Shown piece after piece: positions 23,210-31,047 of a DNA stretch of 64,000 nucleotides (position 1 is its first letter; every line of letters begins with the position of its first letter). The notes under the pieces are model-generated. The model saw nothing but the letters and a program-made list of their open reading frames with translations, was not told the DNA's origin and ran no database searches. Source of the DNA: MA-ANB-1 sp965216445 (GTDB taxonomy: Bacteria > Actinomycetota > Acidimicrobiia > Spongiisociales > ZC4RG35). The stretch is taken from contig OZ244166.1 in the NCBI GenBank assembly GCA_965216445.1, forward strand, positions 744,001 through 808,000. Direction: 5' to 3'. Position numbers and translations under genes: made by a program.

Positions 23210-24865
23210 ATGCCAACACCCTTTGACCTTTCTGATGAGCTCGTCGATGCGTACGCCGACCTCGATCCAATAGCCGCGACCAGCTATGGAGTCGCCGGTA
23301 GAGACCACCTCTGGACCGATCTGTCTCCCGAGGGATACGGGACGAGAGCCGATTTGGCAAGAGACTATTTAGAGCGACTGTCGGGTCATTTGGATCACCC
23401 GGAGCCGAAGCAGCGCCTTGCGGCGCGAGCCATAACTGCTGACCTGGAGGAGAAGGTCAGAAGATTCGAGAATCGTGAGCATCTCATTTCGCTGAACCAC
23501 ATCTTCTCGCCTCTGCAGATGATTCGGGACTCCTTTGACCTCATGGACCACAAAACCGAGCAGGGCTTTTCTGACATCCTCATGCGTTTGAGGACGATCG
23601 ATCAACCCATCGAGGGTTACAGGCGGTGTCTCGAGCAGGGCCTGGATCACGGTGAAGTGGTGGCGAGACGACAGGTGAAATCGGTCATCGCTCAGTGCCG
23701 GAGTCTTGCGTCTGCAGATTCGCGTTTCAGACAATACGTACCTGCCGCCCGTGGCGTTGGTGCTGATGAAGCCGATGCCAAGGAGGCTGTCGATCATGCC
23801 CGGGCTGCCTACGACCGGATCGCCGATTGGCTCGAGATGGCATATCTGCCCAAGGCGCAGTCAGGTGATGCGGTAGGCCGGGATCGGTATTTGCGGGCTA
23901 CCGACTACTTCTTGGGAATCGAAATCGACCCGGAGGAGACTTACGAGTGGGGTTGGAGTGAGGTACACCGCTTGCGTCAGGAGATGAAAGAGACCGCAGC
24001 GGAGATCAACGCTGATATGTCGATCGAAGAGGTCATCGAGCTGCTTGACACCGACCCAGAGCGTTCCGAGCCGAGTCATCAGGATTTCGCCAAGTTCGTG
24101 GAAGGTATCCAGGCGGAGGCGGTTGAACAGCTTGCAGGCGTCCACTTCGACGTCCCCGACGAACTGAAAACGGTCACGGTGAACATCGCACACGGTGACG
24201 GTGCGCTAGGAGCCTGGTATCACAGCCCTTCCGAAGACCTGACTCGACCGGGATCCATCTGGTACGCCCCCGGTTCGCGCACCGCTATCCCGGTTTGGCA
24301 AGAGGTTTCAACTGCCTACCACGAGGGCTTCCCCGGTCATCACCTCCAGGTGGGTATTGCCTTGATGCTCAACGAAGAGGTTTCGCGTTACCACCGGCTT
24401 TTCATGTGGAAGTCAGGTGCCGGTGAGGGATGGGCACTGTATGCCGAACGACTCATGGACGAGTTGGGCTACTTTGCAAACGCCGAGTATCGGCTGGGCC
24501 TGCTCGCCAGCCAACTCTTTCGGGCCACGCGCGTGGTCGTTGACATCGGGACCCAACTGGAGCTGACAATTCCCGACGACGCTCCGCTACATCCGGGCGA
24601 GATGTGGAACTACGACATCGCCGTCGACTACATGGATCAGATCGGTCTTCAGGAGCGCGACGTCGCGGAGTCTGAAGTGAAGAGATATCTCGGATGGTAT
24701 GGCCAGGCAATCTCATACAAGGTTGGTGAGAGAGAGATTTTGAAGATGCGCCAAGACTTGATGGACCGTGACGGCGAGGATTTCGACATCAAGCGGTTCC
24801 ACAAGGACCTGCTCAAGCTCGGAGCAGTCCGGTTGGACCTTGTGAGGGAGTTCGTCGTTGGCTAA
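23210..24865 (+). CDS. DUF885 family (M32-like) putative metallopeptidase
   Basis: 551 residues from ATG 23210, preceded by GAAGGAG. The zinc motif is TAYHEGFPGHHLQVGIALM (HExxxxHH-type, about residues 378-396), the DUF885 hallmark, followed by GEGWALYAERLMDELG with the third-ligand glutamate and the C-terminal YLGWYGQAISYKVGEREIL. No signal peptide, so probably cytoplasmic. The family's substrates are largely unknown. The next gene starts inside its end (8-base overlap). Confidence 0.88.
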   Translation: MPTPFDLSDELVDAYADLDPIAATSYGVAGRDHLWTDLSPEGYGTRADLARDYLERLSGHLDHPEPKQRLAARAITADLEEKVRRFENREHLISLNHIFSPLQMIRDSFDLMDHKTEQGFSDILMRLRTIDQPIEGYRRCLEQGLDHGEVVARRQVKSVIAQCRSLASADSRFRQYVPAARGVGADEADAKEAVDHARAAYDRIADWLEMAYLPKAQSGDAVGRDRYLRATDYFLGIEIDPEETYEWGWSEVHRLRQEMKETAAEINADMSIEEVIELLDTDPERSEPSHQDFAKFVEGIQAEAVEQLAGVHFDVPDELKTVTVNIAHGDGALGAWYHSPSEDLTRPGSIWYAPGSRTAIPVWQEVSTAYHEGFPGHHLQVGIALMLNEEVSRYHRLFMWKSGAGEGWALYAERLMDELGYFANAEYRLGLLASQLFRATRVVVDIGTQLELTIPDDAPLHPGEMWNYDIAVDYMDQIGLQERDVAESEVKRYLGWYGQAISYKVGEREILKMRQDLMDRDGEDFDIKRFHKDLLKLGAVRLDLVREFVVG

Positions 24866-25463
24866 GCGGCGATTCGACACTCCCGAGCTGGAGGGGAGAG
24901 ACCGCTACAAGCTCCTGACCGGGCTGGTCGTTCCTCGTCCGATCGGTTGGATTGGTACCAGACGTGCCAATGGAACTTTCAACCTGGCACCCTTCTCGTT
25001 CTTCAACGTCGTGGCGGCAACGCCGCCGACAGTGATCTTCAGCGGAGGACAACACACCGACCGTCCCAAAGATTCGGTGACTCTCGCCGAAGAGACGCAG
25101 GAGTTCACTGTGAACATCGTGTCCGAGGGTGTCGCACATGCGATGTCGCTCACCGCTGGCACATACGGCCCCGAAGACGATGAGTTTGAGATAGCTGGTC
25201 TCACTCCGGTTCTTGGGGAAGCCGTCAATGCACCGATGGTGCTGGAGTCACCGGCCAATCTGGAATGTCAAGTGGTTCGGGTTCTCGACATCGGCGACGG
25301 TGGCAATCGGTTGGTTGTTGGGAGAGTCCTGGCCATCCACGTCGACGAGCGGCTACTCGATGGCACGAGAATCGACAATCTCGGCCTCAAGGCAATTGGT
25401 CGCATGGCGGGCAATTCGTACGTGGCGACCGATCGCTCCTTCGATATCGAACGGCCCGGTTGA
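24858..25463 (+). CDS. Flavin reductase-like FMN-binding protein
   Basis: 201 residues from TTG 24858, with GAGGGAG about 10 bases upstream; it overlaps the DUF885 gene by 8 bases. PF01613 features: LTGLVVPRPIGWIGTRRANGTFNLAPFSFFNVVAATPPTV, FTVNIVSEGV, SPANLECQVV and VVGRVLAIHVDERLL. These bind FMN and act as reductases or flavin-dependent oxidases. The -FNLAPFSFFN- form is the DIM6/NTAB group. The target reaction is unknown. Confidence 0.85.
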   Translation: MAKRRFDTPELEGRDRYKLLTGLVVPRPIGWIGTRRANGTFNLAPFSFFNVVAATPPTVIFSGGQHTDRPKDSVTLAEETQEFTVNIVSEGVAHAMSLTAGTYGPEDDEFEIAGLTPVLGEAVNAPMVLESPANLECQVVRVLDIGDGGNRLVVGRVLAIHVDERLLDGTRIDNLGLKAIGRMAGNSYVATDRSFDIERPG

Positions 25464-25475
25464 CCGTACAGCGAC

Positions 25476-26621
25476 TTAGCGTTTGCAACCGAACTTGAGC
25501 AGGGTCGGGTACGGGTTCTCCGCCTTCCCATTGATGTAAATACCAAAGTGGAGGTGTGGCGAGGTTCCGACCGCGTTTCCGGTTGTGCCGACATACCCGA
25601 TGACTTCGCCAGCGTCGACATTGCGACTCTTACCGGCGAAGGAGTCCATGTGGCTGCCGAGATAGCGAACGCCATCGTCACCGTCGAGGTTGAACTGTTT
25701 CCCTCCGATTGATCCCACGATGAACGTGACTTTCCCGGACACTGGTGCGTAGACCGGCTTCCCTCTTCCGGTGAACAGGTCGTTTCCTTCGTGGTATCTG
25801 CCTCCACTCCTCGGGAAGCCCCAGTCGTTGATGAAGCTGGCTGGTCCGACCGGGCATACCCAACTCGACCCGGCCGGGACCTTGAGCACCTGGCCCGACC
25901 TGATCACGTTCGGGTTGCTGATGTCGTTCAACTTGATGAGGGTCGAGACACTGGTCGCGTGACTTGCCGCGATATCTCCCAATCGGTCGCCACGTTTGAC
26001 GGTGTAGGTAGATGTTCCGGCCGAGCCAGCTGCAACAAATCCGGGCCCGTCGATGAAGAGGCGCGTTCCCGTGTAGATCGTGTCACCGACGATTCCGTTG
26101 GCCGTTCGAATCGCAGCTGCGGTTGTTCCGTATTTGCGGGCGATCGATTCGACGGTGTCGGTGCTCTTGACGATGTGATAGTCGCCGCTTCGATTCCCGC
26201 CTGAACCTGTGTTAGTGGATCCCGACCCCGATGTACTGCCGGATCCTTCACCTGGAACGACGATCTCTTGTCCGATTCTGATCAGATTGGGATTGGCGAT
26301 GCTGTTGGCATCGGCGAGAAAGCGAGCCGTTGTGCCGTATTGGCTTGCGATCCGGTTCAGGGTTTCGCCTCGTACCACCACATGAACCACATCGGGCTCA
26401 CCCTCCTCGCCGGGGATGACGAGCACCTGACCGGGATGGATCAGGTCAGGGTTGGAAAGAGCGTTGGCATCGATCAGATCAGTGAGTGATACGCCGTGTT
26501 CCTTGGCGATTTCTGAAAGGGTGTCACCCCGTTCGACCGTGTAGTCGAGGGAAAACAGACCCACGAGCAACGCCAGAATGGTGGCAACGATTGCGGCTCG
26601 GGCGCGACGATTTTCAGGCAT
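25476..26621 (-). CDS. LysM-repeat M23 metallopeptidase
   Basis: 381 residues. One N-terminal membrane segment (AAIVATILALLVGLFSLDY) is followed by four LysM domains (about 27-70, 78-122, 146-192, 204-249), each with the YxVxxGDTLxxIA pattern. The third is weaker (YHIVKSTDTVESIARKYG), and a Gly/Ser linker separates repeats two and three. The C-terminal LytM domain has YHEGNDLF (HxxxD) and SPHLHFGIYI (HxH), so it is catalytically complete. Probably anchored in the membrane, binding and cutting peptidoglycan. It converges on the flavin reductase gene, 12 bases apart. Confidence 0.92.
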   Translation of the reverse strand: MPENRRARAAIVATILALLVGLFSLDYTVERGDTLSEIAKEHGVSLTDLIDANALSNPDLIHPGQVLVIPGEEGEPDVVHVVVRGETLNRIASQYGTTARFLADANSIANPNLIRIGQEIVVPGEGSGSTSGSGSTNTGSGGNRSGDYHIVKSTDTVESIARKYGTTAAAIRTANGIVGDTIYTGTRLFIDGPGFVAAGSAGTSTYTVKRGDRLGDIAASHATSVSTLIKLNDISNPNVIRSGQVLKVPAGSSWVCPVGPASFINDWGFPRSGGRYHEGNDLFTGRGKPVYAPVSGKVTFIVGSIGGKQFNLDGDDGVRYLGSHMDSFAGKSRNVDAGEVIGYVGTTGNAVGTSPHLHFGIYINGKAENPYPTLLKFGCKR

Positions 26622-26738
26622 CGAAGGTTCAGCTCCTTCGCCCCTGATCCGCTCCGCACGAGAAGACTAACCGCTGTCGGGCCGATTTCCAGTGGTCATT
26701 CGCTTTGAGTGGAGTTTCCGATGATTGGGGGTCCGCCC

Positions 26739-28049
26739 TTAAGCCGTTCGGTACCAGGGCTCGATTGGCCTTGGATTGGCTGCCCGTTCTTTGATGAGTT
26801 TGATCCCGGGCCACCTGGGGTGACGTTCGAACTTGGTTCCCCACTTCGTTATCCAGGTGACTTGGTGGTTGGGGTTGCCGTCGATGGCCCAGCCGTCGTG
26901 GTGGATTAGACGGTGGTGGTAGCCACAGAGGGTGATCAGGTTGTCGAGGTCGGTGGGGCCTCCTTCCGACCAGTGATGAATGTGGTGGGCTTGGAGCCAG
27001 AGTGTCCGTTCACATTCGGGGAACCTGCAGCCTTTGTCGCGAGTGCGGACGATTCTGGAGAGCCACCCGGGGATTGTCCTGGACGTGCGTCCGATTCCAA
27101 TAACGCCGTCAATCGGATCTTCGACGACCAGTTGGATCCGGGCGTCGCAGGCGAGCCTTTTCAGAGTTTGGTTGGTGATTGTGGTCGTGGCTGGAATTGT
27201 GGTTCCGTCGCCGAGTGTTGCTTGTGGGGAGCCTTCAAGTCCGAGGAGTGTCTCGATGTCTGTTTTGACCAGGAGCGTGGCGCGATCGTGGTCGGCGTCG
27301 GAGGCGAGAGACTCTGAAGTGATTCGGATGAGAGCGTTGGCGAGCATGGTCCCGTAGGGAAGAGGGCTGCCGTCCTGCGGTTCGAGGTCGATCTGCCCGG
27401 CCTTGCGAGCGAGGGCGGTGATGAAGGTGGCACCTTCCTCGTCGGGGAGGACGACCTTCATTTCGAAGAGAGGTTCGTTCTCATGAAACCAGAAAGTGAC
27501 GTCTTTGCTGTCACGAGCTTTGGCGACCGTGTCATCGGTGACTTCACGAGCGATGGCCTTGATCTGAGCCGGATTCAAATCTGGTGCCGTTTCGGCAAGT
27601 TCGGCGTCGGTTTCTGGCGTAGCCACATTGACCAAAGCACGGAACTGGTCCCAAGAGAGGCGACCGTTCTCGTATGCCTCTCGGATGCAGGGGAGTTCGG
27701 GCAGTTTCGTGGCGATCTTGACCAGGATTCGAGCCGAGTATGTGCTCATTCGATAACGGGCGGCTAGCCATTCGGGCAGCGACGGAGAACCGTCAGTCGC
27801 CCACACACCGTTCGTCAAAGCTTCGATCAGAATATCGATCAGAAGAAGCTGTGATGTGTGGAAGCCGGCGATCGCCTCGTCGACCATTCGGACCTGACGA
27901 CGATAGCGTTCGAATCCTCCGGGGCCGTCGGTCGGTTCCGTGTCAATTCTCTCCAGGTCGGCCTCGAAATCGTTAGCTGATCCTGAGTGGCTTCCGGTTG
28001 TCGTATGTTCGAGTCCCGCTTCCCTCGACACTGAAAGTGTATCGAACAT
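26739..28049 (-). CDS. DUF222 / 13E12-repeat HNH endonuclease-like protein
   Basis: 436 residues. The N-terminal DUF222 region (LPEWLAARYRMSTYSARILV, GRLSWDQFRALV) is followed by a C-terminal HNH nuclease with CRFPECERTLWLQAHHIHHW and TDLDNLITLCGYHHRLIHHDGW, so the zinc cysteines and catalytic histidines are intact. In Mycobacterium tuberculosis several 13E12-family genes belong to the LexA regulon, and here a perfect LexA-type palindrome lies on the ATG. The promoter leaves almost no leader. The family is multicopy in many actinobacteria; its role is not settled. Confidence 0.9.
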   Translation of the reverse strand: MFDTLSVSREAGLEHTTTGSHSGSANDFEADLERIDTEPTDGPGGFERYRRQVRMVDEAIAGFHTSQLLLIDILIEALTNGVWATDGSPSLPEWLAARYRMSTYSARILVKIATKLPELPCIREAYENGRLSWDQFRALVNVATPETDAELAETAPDLNPAQIKAIAREVTDDTVAKARDSKDVTFWFHENEPLFEMKVVLPDEEGATFITALARKAGQIDLEPQDGSPLPYGTMLANALIRITSESLASDADHDRATLLVKTDIETLLGLEGSPQATLGDGTTIPATTTITNQTLKRLACDARIQLVVEDPIDGVIGIGRTSRTIPGWLSRIVRTRDKGCRFPECERTLWLQAHHIHHWSEGGPTDLDNLITLCGYHHRLIHHDGWAIDGNPNHQVTWITKWGTKFERHPRWPGIKLIKERAANPRPIEPWYRTA

Positions 28050-28086
28050 ATGTTCGATTGTAGGCAGATTGCCGGCGCTGGGTCAA
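28041..28086 (-). promoter_or_regulatory. SOS promoter: LexA box on the start codon of the HNH gene
   Basis: On the minus strand TTGACC (28086-28081), an 18-base spacer and TACAAT (28062-28057) make a strong sigma-70 promoter. The perfect 18-base palindrome ATCGAACATATGTTCGAT (28041-28058) follows directly and contains the CGAAC-N4-GTTCG LexA consensus of actinobacteria and Bacillus. The gene's ATG is inside the palindrome, about 7 bases after the -10 box, implying a leaderless transcript blocked by LexA. Confidence 0.85.
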
Positions 28087-28183
28087 GGCTTTTCGCCAAG
28101 GAGTTATTGAGAAATCTCGGTTAGCCTCACGCGGCTTCGGCTTTGGGGAGGGTGTTTGGCGGTGTCTTTGGGGAGTGTTCGGG

Positions 28184-29215
28184 CTAGCCGGAGTTGCCGG
28201 CCACGACACGCAGTTGGCCACAGGCGGCATCGATGTCCTGGCCTCGGGTATCCCGAATTGTCACGTTGACCTTTTCTCGCTTGAGAAGGCGCGCGAATTC
28301 GTCAATGCGTAGCTGTGAAGACGCCTCCTCGGTGGTGAGTGGAGTTGGGTTCAGTGCAATCAGGTTGACGTGTGCTTGCAACCGTCGTGCGATCGCGGCC
28401 AGTCTGAACGCCTGGTCTTCGGTGTCGTTGACACCGTCCATCATCGTCCACTCGATTGACAGTCGCCTCTTCTTCTTGGCGAAGTACTCAGCAGCCGCCT
28501 CTTCCAGCATTTCCAACGGGTATCGCTTGTTGATGGGGACCAGGGACGTTCGCAGATCGTCGTCAGCAGCGTGAAGGCTTATCGCCAGATAGACGGGCCA
28601 GGGTTCCTCAGCCAGGCGTCGGATGCCGGGGACGATCCCCACGGTGGAAACGGTGATTGATCTCGCTGAGATTCCCATCACGTCGATCATCCGCCGCAAG
28701 GCCTCCCGCACCCGGTCGTAGTTGGCCAGTGGTTCACCCATCCCCATGAACACGATGTTTGTGAGTCGATCTGGGACACCGGGCATTCCAATCTGACGGA
28801 GGAATGCTTGTGCATAGGCGACCTGGGCCACGATCTCTCCCGGCTCGAGGTGTCGTTCGAATCCGAACTGTCCGGTAGCACAGAATGTGCAGGCAAGGGC
28901 ACACCCTGCCTGAGAAGAGATACACAAGGTTGTTCTTTTTGGATACCCCATCAGCACGGCTTCATAAGCGGCACCGTCGTCAGCACGGAACAGCCACTTT
29001 CTAGTGCGGCTCTTGTCGGAGGATTGCTCCATCTCGACTCGAAACGGCCAGAGGTCATCACCGATTTGCTCTCGAACTTCCGCCGGGAGGTTGGTCATGT
29101 CGTCGGCGTGCAGGACTGGATTCCTGTACAACCAATCGTGGAGCTGTGTGGCTCGATAGGTCGGTTGGTCCGGAAGGAGAGTGTCGAGTTCCTCGGGTGC
29201 AGTCAGATAAACCAA
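28184..29215 (-). CDS. rlmN: 23S rRNA (A2503-C2) / tRNA (A37-C2) methyltransferase RlmN
   Basis: Radical-SAM enzyme; about 343 residues from TTG 29215, which sits 1 base past the upstream stop. The frame is open to 29299, where 28 further residues look unlike the family. The cluster motif is CALACTFCATGQFGF (CxxxCxxC); other blocks are NIVFMGMGEPLANYDRV, YLAISLHAADDDLRTSLVPINKRYP and TMMDGVNDTEDQA. The C-terminal IRDTRGQDIDAACGQL contains the second mechanistic cysteine. The 28090-28183 stretch downstream holds no gene. Confidence 0.93.
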   Translation of the reverse strand: MVYLTAPEELDTLLPDQPTYRATQLHDWLYRNPVLHADDMTNLPAEVREQIGDDLWPFRVEMEQSSDKSRTRKWLFRADDGAAYEAVLMGYPKRTTLCISSQAGCALACTFCATGQFGFERHLEPGEIVAQVAYAQAFLRQIGMPGVPDRLTNIVFMGMGEPLANYDRVREALRRMIDVMGISARSITVSTVGIVPGIRRLAEEPWPVYLAISLHAADDDLRTSLVPINKRYPLEMLEEAAAEYFAKKKRRLSIEWTMMDGVNDTEDQAFRLAAIARRLQAHVNLIALNPTPLTTEEASSQLRIDEFARLLKREKVNVTIRDTRGQDIDAACGQLRVVAGNSG

Positions 29216-29216
29216 T

Positions 29217-29537
29217 TCAGGTCCGTGCCTGATCGATCCAGCCCTGGACACGGTCGGCCCCGACTCCAATCGCCTCGGCAACAGCTGCAGGATCGGCATC
29301 TATGAGGTCCCCAACGGAGGCGAATCCAGCTGCTCGGAGACGATTCGCATACCCGGGACCGATCCCGTTGATCGACTCGAGATCTACGCGGTCGCTGCCG
29401 CCTCCGGAATCCTCTCGGAAAGACGGCAGTTCGGGTTCTCGGGATGCCGCCACGGAGATGAACCTGTCTCTCATGGCCCAAACCACAGCTGCGACTCCGC
29501 CGATGAATCCAATTGCCTTTGCCAACTTCGAAACCAT
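29217..29537 (-). CDS. Membrane-anchored helix-hairpin-helix protein
   Basis: 106 residues from ATG 29537 (MVSKLAKAIGFIGG). One N-terminal transmembrane helix (about 8-24), a short polar linker, then a helix-hairpin-helix domain: LESINGIGPGYANRLRAAGFASVGDLIDADP, with a second IGVGADRVQGWI hairpin. This resembles DUF4332/HHH_5 domains that bind DNA or mediate protein contacts. It directly precedes rlmN, one base between stop and start, so the two are probably cotranscribed. Function unknown. Confidence 0.65.
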   Translation of the reverse strand: MVSKLAKAIGFIGGVAAVVWAMRDRFISVAASREPELPSFREDSGGGSDRVDLESINGIGPGYANRLRAAGFASVGDLIDADPAAVAEAIGVGADRVQGWIDQART

Positions 29538-29581
29538 CGCCGATAAGGGTAACTGACCGATTCTGTCTCTACGATACGCAA

Positions 29582-30598
29582 ATGAAAGTCGACTACTACT
29601 ACCCGCCGTCTCCGCCACAAGGGGCCGTCACCGCAGTTCGGGAGGCCGCAGAGTTGGGATACGACGGCTTCTTCTCAGCCGAAACCCAATACGACCCTTT
29701 CTTTCCGTTGGCGATAGCGGCCAACGAAGGAACAGGAATCGAAATCGGGACGTCAATTGCAGTAGCGTTTCCCAGGTCTCCAATGGTCACAGCCATGACG
29801 TCATGGGATCTCGCTCGGATGTCTGACGGGAAGTTCGTCCTGGGGCTCGGCACACAAATCCGAGCTCACATCACTCGCCGATTCTCCACAGAGTGGGGTA
29901 ATCCGGGTCCGAGGTTGCGCGACTACATCCTCGCCCTCCGTGCGATCTGGGACACATGGCAGAACGCCGCCCCTCTGCGCTACGACGGTGAGTTCTACAA
30001 ATTCACGTTGATGACGCCATTCTTCAATCCCGGTCCGATACCCAAACCGGAAATCCCGATCTATATCGCAGGTGTTGGGCCTTGGCTCTCGAAGATGGCC
30101 GGGGAGGTCTGCGACGGCTTCTTCATCCATCCTTTCCACACTGTTGACTACCTCGACGACCTGGTACTGCCCAATATCGCCTCGGGGGCTGAAGGGGCGG
30201 ACCGAAGTGTTGACGAGGTGGCGACGGCTACGTCGGTCTTCATAATGACAGGGGAGAACGAGTCGGAGGTTGAGCAGGCGATGGAGCCGGTACGCCAACA
30301 GATCTCCTTCTACGCCTCGACCCCTTCCTACCGGCACGTCCTCGAAGCCAACGATTGGGACTTTGGGGAGCAGCTCAACGCGATGTCAAAACGCGGGGAG
30401 TGGGCGGAGATGCCTGCTGTTGTTCCCGACGAAGCGGTGCTCGCGGTTGGAGTAGCGGCACCTCTCGGCGAGTTGGGTTCGGCAATCAAGGATCGGTACG
30501 AGGGAAGAATCGATCGCGTGGGTTTCTATGCCGTCGGGTCGGGCGGTTCGCTCCTTCCCGACCAGGTCCGAGACTTGATGGCTGACATCAAGGGCTAA
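29582..30598 (+). CDS. LLM-class F420-dependent oxidoreductase (TIGR03617-like)
   Basis: 338 residues from ATG 29582 (MKVDYYYPPSPPQGAVTAV). The bacterial-luciferase-like barrel is shown by EAAELGYDGFFSAETQYDPFFPLAIAANEG, IEIGTSIAVAFPRSPMVTAM, DGKFVLGLGTQIRAHITRRF and LMTPFFNPGPIP, and IYIAGVGPWLSKMAGEVCDGFFIHPFH places it in the TIGR03617 F420 group. It uses reduced coenzyme F420 in a hydride transfer; the substrate is unknown. Divergent from the HHH gene and convergent with the lipocalin gene (4-base overlap). Confidence 0.85.
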   Translation: MKVDYYYPPSPPQGAVTAVREAAELGYDGFFSAETQYDPFFPLAIAANEGTGIEIGTSIAVAFPRSPMVTAMTSWDLARMSDGKFVLGLGTQIRAHITRRFSTEWGNPGPRLRDYILALRAIWDTWQNAAPLRYDGEFYKFTLMTPFFNPGPIPKPEIPIYIAGVGPWLSKMAGEVCDGFFIHPFHTVDYLDDLVLPNIASGAEGADRSVDEVATATSVFIMTGENESEVEQAMEPVRQQISFYASTPSYRHVLEANDWDFGEQLNAMSKRGEWAEMPAVVPDEAVLAVGVAAPLGELGSAIKDRYEGRIDRVGFYAVGSGGSLLPDQVRDLMADIKG

Positions 30599-31047
30599 AC
30601 CCAGTCGTCGAGACGCCTCCAACGAAGTCGGTTCTCAACTCGCTTGTTGTCTTTCGTTTGGGAGCTGGCGGAGAGGATCAGATCGTTGCCGCCCGCGTCG
30701 TTCGGTTGCCAAGTGATTTTGCGGACCTGTTGGGTTCCGAGCCAGTTGGGGAAGAGACTCACTTCCACGATGTGAGTCACGCTGTCTCCCTGGTACTCGT
30801 ATGTGCCGGCGTAGTTGAGGTAGCCAGCAGCGGCCGCAGCCCGAGCGTCGACGTTCGCAGCAGCCAGAGTCGGAGCATCGATGGGATTTCGGTCGATCCT
30901 CATCAGCGTTCCCCACATTCTCCCGTCCTCGGAGTAGGTGATCAGCCCAGTGGTGCTCCCGCCGAATGGTTTCACCGGCTCGCCATCGACGGTGGCGGTC
31001 CAGGCAACAAGTCGCCATGTTCCAACGAGAGGATCTGTCCTGGACAT
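30595..31047 (-). CDS. Lipocalin-like domain protein
   Basis: 150 residues from ATG 31047, overlapping the gamma-glutamyltransferase stop by one base (TGATG). The start DPLVGTWRLVAW with GLITYSEDGRMWGTLMRIDRNP, then YLNYAGTYEYQGDSVTHIVEVSLFPNWLGT and a final LRWRRL, matches the lipocalin_5-type domain (PF13924) of small beta-barrel proteins. No signal peptide. Upstream extension of the frame to 31263 overlaps the neighbour and is not conserved-looking. Confidence 0.78.
   Translation of the reverse strand: MSRTDPLVGTWRLVAWTATVDGEPVKPFGGSTTGLITYSEDGRMWGTLMRIDRNPIDAPTLAAANVDARAAAAAGYLNYAGTYEYQGDSVTHIVEVSLFPNWLGTQQVRKITWQPNDAGGNDLILSASSQTKDNKRVENRLRWRRLDDWV

Noticed and set aside
28003..28013. 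Second LexA half-site (ATGTTCGAG) inside the HNH gene
   Set aside because: Only one half matches; the left arm is absent, so it is not a credible operator.
26739..28049. Homing endonuclease, restriction or phage HNH gene
   Set aside because: DUF222 fused to HNH is the resident 13E12 family; there is no intron, methylase or phage gene around it.
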